Assembly (NCBI GenBank): GCA_949286405.1
Contig: CASECH010000111.1
Location: forward strand, 1 to 5,912
Reading direction: 5' to 3'
DNA length: 5,912 bases
Source: an uncultured bacterium
GTDB lineage: Bacteria > Cyanobacteriota > Vampirovibrionia > Gastranaerophilales > Gastranaerophilaceae
The number at the start of each line of letters is the position of its first letter. The first letter of the stretch is position 1. Below are positions 1 to 5,653 of this stretch, one piece after another. The notes beneath the pieces are model-generated. The model was not told where the DNA came from. It searched no databases and saw only the letters and a program-made list of their open reading frames with translations. The translations under genes were made by a program, and so were the position numbers.

Positions 1-1481
1 AAAGGTGTCGCCCATTGCTTCAATAAAGTTCTTGCTGGCACACTATGTACATTTTCTAATAATTGAGCCCATAAAGAATGTAAATCCACACCCTGAACTG
101 ATTTGGATTTAGGCATTGGAGAAAAATCTTCCTCTGTTTTTTCTACAGGTCCTTGCTCAACAACTTTTGGTTTCTCTTTGATTTGTATAGGTTCTTGAGA
201 TTTATTTTCTTTCAATGACTTAACAACATCAGGCACAACATGATTTACAGATTCTGACTTTTGGATAGGAGCGACTGTTTGTGGAATAGTAGGCCTCATT
301 GCTCTCACAGGTGCAACAGCTACATCTCCACCTTCAAGCTTAGTTAATCTATTTTGGAGGTCAATCAACTTAGTATTTTCAGTTAAATTAGCCAAATCAA
401 TAATTGATACCTCGAGCCATAAACGAGGATTGTTTGTAAGCTTTAATTCCTTAATATAATCTGCACATTTTTCTATCAAAAATACAATTTGATGAGTCTC
501 AAGGGCTTCTACTTGATTAGAAAGTTGCTTTATCTGAACATCATTTGCCTGCGTGAGTTCTATGGCAATTTCTGGTTTGCAATTTTTTACAATTAATAGA
601 TTTTTTAAATAATCCATTAAATTTGTCAAAATTTGAACAGGTTCATTACCTGAGTTATAAACATGTTCCAAACATTCAATAGCGTCCTGCGGCTGAGAAT
701 TAATTATTTTCTCTGCTAAAGAAGAAAGAGTATCAAAAGACAAACGTCCTAATAAGTTGTTAATGTCATCAGTAGAAATAGCTTCCTCACCATCAAGAAC
801 ACTAAGTTGATCAAGTAAAGCGATACTATCTCTCATACCACCTGCAGAATTCTTCGCTATAGTAAAAAGGGCATCATCAGTTATATTGATACCTTCCTTA
901 TCGGAAATATATCTCAAATGCTTTACGATATCTTCTGTTGTAATGCGTTTAAAATCAAAACGTTGACAGCGGCTTTTAATAGTATCCAAAACTTTGTGAA
1001 CTTCTGTTGTTGCAAGTATAAATATTACATTTTTCGGAGGTTCTTCAAGAGTTTTTAACAATGCATTAAAGGCTGTTGAAGAAAGCATATGTACTTCATC
1101 GATTATATATATTTTATAACGGCTATTAACAGGAGCATACATTACTTTTTCTAAGATATTTTGAGCATCTTCAACTTTTCTGTTACTAGCGGCATCTATC
1201 TCAATTACGTCCATAGGAGTTGAATTTGTAATATCTATACAATTTTCACAAACACCGCATGGACTTATTGTAGGACCTTCTTTGCAATTTAACGATTTTG
1301 CAAAAATTCTTGCAGTAGAAGTCTTTCCTGTTCCTCTAGGGCCGGTAAAAAGATATGCATGTGATATTTTATTAAGCTCAATAGCATTTTTTAAAGCTTT
1401 TTTTATATGCTCTTGACCAACTACTTCTTCTAACTTTTGTGGTCTATATTTTCTATATAATGGTACATATTTTTCGTTCAT
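1..1481 (-). CDS. dnaX: DNA polymerase III subunit gamma/tau (clamp loader ATPase), C-terminus cut by window edge
   Basis: This is the ATPase subunit of the clamp loader, which uses ATP to open the beta sliding clamp and load it on primed DNA. I translated 493 codons from ATG 1481-1479 with no stop before the window edge. Visible parts: Walker A GPRGTGKTS (residues 47-55, K53); the four zinc cysteines C66, C75, C78, C81 in the usual C-x8-C-x2-C-x2-C spacing; Walker B IIDEVH (126-131); the EEPP motif (146-149); SRC arginine finger (170-172); sensor 2 GGMRDS (214-219). The collar domain runs to about residue 365, followed by a short Leu-rich heptad (LQNRLTKLE, 375-383), a Pro/Lys/Glu-rich linker (about 390-462) and the start of a final domain at about 465 (LWAQLLENV, then ARTLLKQWA). 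The start fits the family opening (YRKYRPQKLEEVVGQ). No clear Shine-Dalgarno site precedes it. Odd: NRK where NRG is usual (100-102), and KVLDTI where KxPxTI is usual. Family assignment is certain; the total length is unknown. Confidence 0.97.
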   Translation of the reverse strand, partial: MNEKYVPLYRKYRPQKLEEVVGQEHIKKALKNAIELNKISHAYLFTGPRGTGKTSTARIFAKSLNCKEGPTISPCGVCENCIDITNSTPMDVIEIDAASNRKVEDAQNILEKVMYAPVNSRYKIYIIDEVHMLSSTAFNALLKTLEEPPKNVIFILATTEVHKVLDTIKSRCQRFDFKRITTEDIVKHLRYISDKEGINITDDALFTIAKNSAGGMRDSIALLDQLSVLDGEEAISTDDINNLLGRLSFDTLSSLAEKIINSQPQDAIECLEHVYNSGNEPVQILTNLMDYLKNLLIVKNCKPEIAIELTQANDVQIKQLSNQVEALETHQIVFLIEKCADYIKELKLTNNPRLWLEVSIIDLANLTENTKLIDLQNRLTKLEGGDVAVAPVRAMRPTIPQTVAPIQKSESVNHVVPDVVKSLKENKSQEPIQIKEKPKVVEQGPVEKTEEDFSPMPKSKSVQGVDLHSLWAQLLENVHSVPARTLLKQWATP

Positions 1482-1490
1482 GATAAAATT

Positions 1491-1499
1491 ATTATATCA
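1491..1499 (-). promoter_or_regulatory. Extended -10 promoter box for dnaX
   Basis: Read on the minus strand the bases are TGATATAAT, an exact extended -10 box (TGnTATAAT). No good -35 hexamer lies 16-18 bases upstream, which fits an extended -10 promoter. Transcription would start about seven bases downstream, near 1483-1485, only a few bases before the dnaX ATG. The message would therefore be leaderless or nearly so, which agrees with the lack of a Shine-Dalgarno site. The start site is inferred, and A+T-rich DNA makes chance matches common. Confidence 0.5.
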
Positions 1500-1524
1500 A
1501 AACTTATAAAAAAAAGGTATTTAT

Positions 1525-2412
1525 ATGAACATAATTAAACCTGAAAAACTTAAGGTTGGGGATACAATAGGAATAGTTGCAACATCAGGAGCTTACAACG
1601 ACTCGAAAGATAATATTTTACAAGCTATAAGTTATTTTAAAGAACATGGATATAATGTTGTTTTAAGTGAAAATATTTTCGATAAAGACAGATATCTTGC
1701 AGGAAGTGATGAAAAAAGAGTAGAAGAACTCCATAAAATGTTCATAAACCCTCATATCAAAGCAATTGTATGTCTTCGAGGAGGATATGGTGCAATAAGG
1801 ATTATCAATAAAATCGACTATTCACTCATTAGAAACAACCCCAAAATTTTTTGTGGATATTCTGATGTGACAGCCTTAAATGCAATGATTTTAAAACGAG
1901 CAGGACTTATTACATATTCAGGACCTATGGTACTAAGTGATTTTGCAAAAGAAACATGCAATGTATACACAAGCAAACAATTTTTTAAGACATTAACCGC
2001 TGATACAATTTCATATAAAATTGATAAAGTATATAAAAAAGGAAATACTGAAGGTATATTTTGGGGTGGCAATTTATCTACAATTGTTTCATTGTGCGGT
2101 CAGGATTTTATTCCGGAAGAAAACTTCATTTTCTTCGCTGAAGACCTGAATGAACCTGTATATAAAATTGACAAAATGTTTCAACAATTAATAAACATTG
2201 AACAATTTAACAAAAATATCCAAGCTATTGTCTTAGGAGATTTTATTGAGCTTGATAATGAAGAATGGTTTGAGAATTTAGTTGTTGAAATATCAGAAAA
2301 ACTAAATATCCCAGTTGTTAAAAAGAATGGAATCACTCACAAAAGTAGAAAAATTACAATTCCATATGGAATTCATTCTAAATTAGAAAATGATAAACTC
2401 ATATTTGGCTAA
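1525..2412 (+). CDS. S66-family LD-carboxypeptidase (LdcA/MccF-like serine peptidase)
   Basis: Enzymes of this family usually cut the LD bond before the terminal D-Ala of cytoplasmic muropeptide tetrapeptides during cell-wall recycling. The MccF branch instead cuts microcin C-type peptide nucleotides and gives immunity. At 295 residues it has normal family length. Visible motifs: N-terminal LKVGDTIGIVATSG (9-22); CLRGGYGAIRI (83-93); the nucleophile-elbow GYSDVTALN with Ser113; GIFWGGNLS (177-185); FFAEDLNEP with the expected catalytic Glu206; and GITHKSRKITIPYG with catalytic His272. The Ser-Glu-His triad is thus complete. No signal peptide is seen, so it should be cytoplasmic. The start is preceded by AAGGT at 1514-1518, six bases from the ATG, a weak ribosome site. 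It is divergent from dnaX across only 43 bp and separated from nifU by 92 bp. LdcA is the more likely role because no microcin-type genes are near, but sequence alone does not separate LdcA from MccF, so no symbol is given. Confidence 0.92.
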   Translation: MNIIKPEKLKVGDTIGIVATSGAYNDSKDNILQAISYFKEHGYNVVLSENIFDKDRYLAGSDEKRVEELHKMFINPHIKAIVCLRGGYGAIRIINKIDYSLIRNNPKIFCGYSDVTALNAMILKRAGLITYSGPMVLSDFAKETCNVYTSKQFFKTLTADTISYKIDKVYKKGNTEGIFWGGNLSTIVSLCGQDFIPEENFIFFAEDLNEPVYKIDKMFQQLINIEQFNKNIQAIVLGDFIELDNEEWFENLVVEISEKLNIPVVKKNGITHKSRKITIPYGIHSKLENDKLIFG

Positions 2413-2442
2413 GTGAATTATTAAATTATAATTAATAAAAAC

Positions 2443-2469
2443 TTGTAAGTGATGTTTTTAGGTTAAAAT
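2443..2469 (+). promoter_or_regulatory. Candidate promoter for the nifU-nifS operon
   Basis: TTGTAA (2443-2448) and TAAAAT (2464-2469) resemble -35 and -10 hexamers, but the 15-base spacer is shorter than ideal. An overlapping AT-rich stretch up to 2475 offers other -10 choices. The rest of the 92-bp gap (2413-2504) holds the AAAAGGA ribosome site at 2491-2497, seven bases before the nifU ATG. I see no IscR-type palindrome in the gap. Weak evidence in an AT-rich background. Confidence 0.3.
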
Positions 2470-2504
2470 AATAATCGAAGTAGTAGATAGAAAAGGATAA
2501 GAAT

Positions 2505-3356
2505 ATGTGGGATTATTCAGAAAAAGTAATTGACCACTACAGAAACCCAAGAAATGTAGGCAAGATTGATAATGCTGATGCTATTGGTCAAGCCGGCTCT
2601 CTTGCTTGTGGTGACTCATTGAAAATATATTTAAAAATAGAAAATAACATTGTAACAGACGCAAAATTTCAAACCTTTGGATGCGGTTCAGCTGTTGCAA
2701 GTTCAAGTATTCTAACAGAAATGATTATCGGAAAAACTGTAGATGAAGTAAGAAAGATTACAAACAAAGATATAGCAGACCAGCTGGGAGGATTACCTCC
2801 GGAAAAAATGCACTGCTCAGTTATGGGTTATGAAGCATTGGAAGACGCTTTAAAAAATTACGGAGAAATGCAAGATTACTTAGATTTAGATGAACTTAGA
2901 GAACCTGAAAAAACTGAAAAAATAGTATGTAACTGCTTTGGAGTTACAGAAAATATGATTTGGGATGCTATAAAACAAAACGGGCTAAAAACTGTTGAAG
3001 AAATAACAAATTATACTAAAGCAGGTGGTGCTTGCGGTAAATGTAGAAATATAATTCAGGATATAATAGATACTTATTACCACAAAGAGAAAAAAGAGGA
3101 AGAAAAAGTATCTACATTAAGCCCTGCACAAAAAATACTTAAAATAAACAGTATTATAGAAAATCAAATATCTCCAGAATTACGTAAAGATGGTGGAGAC
3201 ATTACACTAATAGATATCGATGGAAACAAAGTTATAGTTAAACTGCGAGGCAAATGTTCTGGTTGTAAAAACTCTAATCTGACTCTTAAAGCATTTGTAG
3301 AGACAACTCTAAAAGAAGCAGTAGATCCTCATATTGAAGTAATAGAGGTAGAATAA
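2505..3356 (+). CDS. nifU: NifU: three-domain Fe-S cluster assembly scaffold
   Basis: NifU is the cytoplasmic scaffold on which [2Fe-2S] and [4Fe-4S] clusters are built with sulfur from NifS, then passed to client proteins. All three classical domains are intact in 283 residues. The IscU-like domain (1-125) opens with MWDYSEKVIDHYRNPRNVG and has the cluster ligands C35 (ACGD, with D37), C60 (GCGSA) and C104 (LPPEKMHCSV). The central [2Fe-2S] domain (about 138-190) has C142 and C144 (CNC) and C177 and C180 (CGKC). The C-terminal Nfu domain (about 208-283) has RKDGGDI and C251-x2-C254 (GKCSGCKNS). A Lys/Glu-rich linker (193-202) joins the last two. It is shorter than Azotobacter NifU (about 312 residues), apparently because of short linkers. 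AAAAGGA seven bases upstream supports the start. It is followed by nifS with a one-base overlap. With no nitrogenase genes nearby, a housekeeping role is likely. Confidence 0.97.
   Translation: MWDYSEKVIDHYRNPRNVGKIDNADAIGQAGSLACGDSLKIYLKIENNIVTDAKFQTFGCGSAVASSSILTEMIIGKTVDEVRKITNKDIADQLGGLPPEKMHCSVMGYEALEDALKNYGEMQDYLDLDELREPEKTEKIVCNCFGVTENMIWDAIKQNGLKTVEEITNYTKAGGACGKCRNIIQDIIDTYYHKEKKEEEKVSTLSPAQKILKINSIIENQISPELRKDGGDITLIDIDGNKVIVKLRGKCSGCKNSNLTLKAFVETTLKEAVDPHIEVIEVE
3344..3349 (+). promoter_or_regulatory. Ribosome binding site of nifS, inside the nifU end
   Basis: AGAGGT lies six bases before the nifS ATG, within the last codons of nifU. The nifU stop TAA (3354-3356) and the nifS ATG (3356-3358) share one base (TAATG). 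This arrangement favours translational coupling by ribosomes that finish nifU, which would keep scaffold and sulfur donor at a steady ratio. Confidence 0.7.
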
Positions 3357-4555
3357 TGGAAAAAAAATTAATATATTTAGATAACAATGCAACTACAAAA
3401 GTTGATGACAAAGTACTTGAAGCAATGCTACCTTATTTTTCAAGCGAATATGCAAATCCTTCAAGCATATATTCTTTTGCGAAAAACTCAAATCACGCAG
3501 TAAAAGAAGCCAGAGGAAAAATTAAAGACTTTCTCAATGCTGCAAATGAAAAAGAAATCATATTCACCTCATGTGGTTCAGAGAGTGCTAATACTGCAAT
3601 AAGAGGCGTTTTGAACATGAACAAAAACAAGCGCCACATTATAACTACAAAAGTAGAACACCCATGCGTACTTAACCTTTATCAAACACTCGAAAAAGAA
3701 GGCTACTCCGTAGATTACATCGGAGTAAATGCAAATGGTGAACTTGATTTGGCACAACTTGAAGAAGCAATAAATTACGATACAGCACTTGTTTCTGTAA
3801 TGTATGCAAATAATGAAACAGGTGTAATATTCCCTATTGAAAAAATTTCAGAAATTGTTAAATCAAAAAACAAAGAGACTAAACTATTTGTAGATGCAGT
3901 ACAAGTTACAGGTAAAATCCCTATTGATGTACAAGCAGCAAACATAGATTTACTTGGTATTTCCGGTCATAAATTCCACGCACCAAAAGGAGTTGGAGCA
4001 CTATATGTCAACTCTAAGACAATGATTACACCTCTTATTATCGGAGGGCACCAAGAACGCGGGAAAAGAGCTGGTACAGAAAATGTTCCATATATTGTCG
4101 GAATGGGTAAGGCTGCAGAAATTGCTACAGATTTCTTAAAATATGAAGCTACAGAAGTAAAACGTCTAAGAGATAAATTGGAAGCAAGTATTTTGAAAAA
4201 TGTATTTAATGCAAGATTAAATACCGGTATTGCAAACAGAGTTCCAAATACAACAAATATCGGATTTGAATACATTGAAGGTGAATTGATTCTTCTACAC
4301 TTGAGTGATTTAGGAATCTGTGCAAGTTCAGGCAGTGCGTGCACGTCAGGTTCACTTGAGCCAAGCCATGTTCTTAGAGCTATGAATGTACCTTTCACTG
4401 CTATCCATGGAAGTATTAGACTATCACTTAGCAAATACACAACAGAAGATGAAGTCGATTATGTAGCATCAGTATTCCCTGGTATTATTGAGAAATTATG
4501 TAATATCTCACCTTATCAAGATGAATTAGATGCCCTTAGAAAATTAAGGGCATAA
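3356..4555 (+). CDS. nifS: Cysteine desulfurase NifS (PLP-dependent, IscS/NifS class)
   Basis: This enzyme converts L-cysteine to alanine and holds the sulfur as a persulfide on an active-site cysteine, then gives it to NifU for cluster assembly. The 399 residues match NifS (about 400) and IscS (about 404). Motifs seen: LDNNATTKVD (8-17); CGSESAN (73-79); EHPCV with His102, which stacks on the cofactor; ANNETG (151-156); FVDAVQ with D180 and Q183; SGHKFHAPKG with the PLP-binding Lys206; GGHQERGKRAGTENV (230-244); and the mobile loop SSGSACTSGSLEPSHVL with catalytic Cys329. The long loop puts it in group I (NifS/IscS) rather than SufS. It shares one base with nifU upstream and has its own AGAGGT ribosome site. 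NifS is preferred over IscS as a name because its partner is a three-domain NifU and no iscU, hscA or hscB is present. The general cell supply of Fe-S clusters is its likely role. Confidence 0.96.
   Translation: MEKKLIYLDNNATTKVDDKVLEAMLPYFSSEYANPSSIYSFAKNSNHAVKEARGKIKDFLNAANEKEIIFTSCGSESANTAIRGVLNMNKNKRHIITTKVEHPCVLNLYQTLEKEGYSVDYIGVNANGELDLAQLEEAINYDTALVSVMYANNETGVIFPIEKISEIVKSKNKETKLFVDAVQVTGKIPIDVQAANIDLLGISGHKFHAPKGVGALYVNSKTMITPLIIGGHQERGKRAGTENVPYIVGMGKAAEIATDFLKYEATEVKRLRDKLEASILKNVFNARLNTGIANRVPNTTNIGFEYIEGELILLHLSDLGICASSGSACTSGSLEPSHVLRAMNVPFTAIHGSIRLSLSKYTTEDEVDYVASVFPGIIEKLCNISPYQDELDALRKLRA
4530..4553 (+). other. Perfect inverted repeat at the nifS 3' end
   Basis: ATGCCCTTA (4530-4538) and TAAGGGCAT (4545-4553) form a perfect 9-bp stem with a GCCC/GGGC core and a 6-base loop GAAAAT. 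It spans the last NifS codons and the first base of the stop codon. No T run follows directly, so it is not a standard terminator. It may protect the mRNA 3' end or slow the ribosome at termination; it could also be a by-product of coding for a Leu-Arg-Lys-Leu-Arg-Ala tail. Confidence 0.55.
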
Positions 4556-4556
4556 T

Positions 4557-4572
4557 TAAGACTTTTGTCTTA
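4557..4572 (+). other. Short hairpin just after nifS
   Basis: TAAGAC and GTCTTA form a 6-bp stem around a TTTT loop, two bases after the nifS stop codon. It sits between the larger hairpin at the gene end and the intrinsic terminator at 4594. Alone it is too weak to terminate; it is noted as part of a run of three hairpins. Confidence 0.4.
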
Positions 4573-4593
4573 TAAAAGAAAAATATTAATACT

Positions 4594-4631
4594 AAAGACC
4601 TAAGATTTTATATGAATTTTAGGTCTTTTTT
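4594..4631 (+). terminator. Intrinsic terminator of the nifU-nifS operon
   Basis: AAAGACCTAA (4594-4603) and TTAGGTCTTT (4619-4628) form a perfect 10-bp stem. The inner bases can add five more pairs (two of them G-U), leaving a 5-base loop. The right arm runs into TTTTTT at 4626-4631. This is a typical Rho-independent terminator for plus-strand transcription, 38 bases after the nifS stop, and it separates the operon from the repeat-protein gene. Confidence 0.85.
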
Positions 4632-4684
4632 AAATAACAACTTCGTAGAATAGAATTTCACATCATGCAACTTTATCCTATATC

Positions 4685-4691
4685 TAAGGAG
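4685..4691 (+). promoter_or_regulatory. Strong Shine-Dalgarno site of the exported repeat protein
   Basis: TAAGGAG ends five bases before ATG 4697 and is the best ribosome site in the window. It decides the start and suggests strong translation. The region 4632-4684 upstream shows only weak promoter-like hexamers. Confidence 0.8.
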
Positions 4692-4696
4692 TTGTT

Positions 4697-5653
4697 ATGA
4701 GAAAACTTATTTTACTATTGTCATTTGTTATAGTCTTTAACATAGGTATAAACCCAACATATGCCTCTACTGAATATAGTGCAACATTAGGCAAAATAGA
4801 AAATGCATTATATGGTTTCCAATATAATAACGAGGATGATACTACAAGATTCAATCGAATCGAAAAAACAGTCTATGGACAAAATACAAATAAATCAAAT
4901 GCTCAAAAAATGGCAAACTTGAAACAAGATCTTGCCGCACACCTTTACGGACAAGAAATTGCCCCTAAAGAAGATACTTTTGCTGAAGAGTCTGACAGCA
5001 TAAAAGAGGATACTATAGCTCAATCAACGGGCCCGGGAGTTGATTATCCTTCAATAAATGAGCTTGAAAGACAAGTATTTAAAAAAGAATTTAAAACAAC
5101 CGACCTTAATACAAGGCTCGCAAATTTAGAGCAAAAAACCTTTGGTAAAACATTTAAAAATGATGATTTTAGTACTAGGGTAGATAGATTAAGAGGAGAA
5201 TTAAAACCTCAAAGTCTTATTGATAATGCAATAGCACAAAGTTCTAATGGTTTTTATGATGATGAACCTATTGAACTTGATAGAAACTACAGTCTTGATC
5301 AATATGAATCACCAAATAAATTCGATTATGACGAATATAATGCACAACACGCACCACAATACCTAAATAGTAAGCCTAAAAAACCTGTAAATATTGCATC
5401 TGTAGAAAAATCAATATTTAACCAAGCATACCCAAATGATGACATGTCAAACAGGTTATCAAGGCTTGAATCCACAATGTTTGGAACAACTTTCAAAAAT
5501 GATTCACCCGAGACAAGAATGAATAGAATTTCGAGTGCATACAAAGCAGCAAAATCTGCAAGCAAATATGATTCAAATAAATTTTCACAAAATGCTATGA
5601 CCGCAGTACAAATTGGAGCACTAATACTAATGGTTCTTGCATGTATATTATAA
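4697..5653 (+). CDS. Exported repeat protein of unknown function with C-terminal hydrophobic tail
   Basis: I do not recognise a named family. The 318 residues start with a Sec-type signal peptide: MRK, a hydrophobic core (about 4-18), and a likely cut after A23 (TYA before STE). The mature part holds three blocks of about 23-residue repeats: 31-77, 120-166 and 234-280. The consensus is roughly LExx(V/F)(F/Y)GxxFxND(D/S)xxxR(L/M)xRL, two units per block, with the second unit of block 1 degenerate. Between blocks 2 and 3 lies a Tyr/Asp/Asn-rich, probably disordered segment (about 184-225). Residues 300-318 (TAVQIGALILMVLACIL and flanks) are an uncharged hydrophobic stretch that runs to the very end, like a membrane tail anchor. 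A strong TAAGGAG site lies five bases before the ATG, which fixes the start. A terminator precedes it and miaA converges directly on it, so it is probably transcribed alone. An envelope-associated scaffold or adhesion role is speculation. Confidence 0.85.
   Translation: MRKLILLLSFVIVFNIGINPTYASTEYSATLGKIENALYGFQYNNEDDTTRFNRIEKTVYGQNTNKSNAQKMANLKQDLAAHLYGQEIAPKEDTFAEESDSIKEDTIAQSTGPGVDYPSINELERQVFKKEFKTTDLNTRLANLEQKTFGKTFKNDDFSTRVDRLRGELKPQSLIDNAIAQSSNGFYDDEPIELDRNYSLDQYESPNKFDYDEYNAQHAPQYLNSKPKKPVNIASVEKSIFNQAYPNDDMSNRLSRLESTMFGTTFKNDSPETRMNRISSAYKAAKSASKYDSNKFSQNAMTAVQIGALILMVLACIL
4787..4927 (+). repeat. Protein repeat block 1 (residues 31-77)
   Basis: Unit one carries KIENALYG, then YNNEDDTTRFNR. 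Unit two carries RIEKTVYG, then KSNAQKMANL, where the usual FxNDD centre and Arg are lost or changed to Lys. A half unit may follow (DLAAHLYGQE, residues 78-87). Confidence 0.65.
5054..5194 (+). repeat. Protein repeat block 2 (residues 120-166)
   Basis: Two tandem units: NELERQVF, then FKTTDLNTRLANL; and NLEQKTFGKTFKNDDFSTR, then VDRL. The second unit is the closest to the consensus of the family. Confidence 0.75.
5396..5536 (+). repeat. Protein repeat block 3 (residues 234-280)
   Basis: Two tandem units: SVEKSIFNQAYPNDDMSNRL, then SRL; and RLESTMFGTTFKNDSPETR, then MNRI. The FGxTFKND core matches block 2 unit two closely, which points to duplication of a two-unit block. Confidence 0.75.

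Noticed and set aside
1380..1410. A-rich run on the dnaX strand (ATA AAA AAA GCT) resembling the E. coli dnaX frameshift slippery site
   Set aside because: It lies at about codons 26-29, far before the position after domain III where gamma/tau frameshifting occurs, and no slippery heptamer is seen near codons 370-440.
1818..2072. Open frame on the minus strand inside the carboxypeptidase gene
   Set aside because: Antisense shadow of an intact, recognisable gene, with no family motif of its own.
2418..2438. AT-only inverted repeat TTATTAA/TTAATAA after the carboxypeptidase gene
   Set aside because: No G-C pairs and no following T run; expected by chance in such AT-rich DNA, so not called a terminator.
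3967..4440. 157-codon open frame on the minus strand inside nifS
   Set aside because: Antisense to the most conserved part of nifS; no recognisable motif, so a shadow frame.
4645..4656. Tandem TAGAAT hexamers as a -10 box for the repeat protein
   Set aside because: No acceptable -35 hexamer at the right distance; the nearer TATATC at 4679-4684 would start transcription on top of the Shine-Dalgarno site.
4787..5536. Possible DNA-level tandem repeat or CRISPR-like array
   Set aside because: The repetition is at protein level; the DNA copies are too diverged and carry no regular identical direct repeats.
5326..5565. 79-codon open frame on the minus strand inside the repeat-protein gene
   Set aside because: Antisense shadow; its apparent hydrophobicity follows from the complement of the opposing codons.
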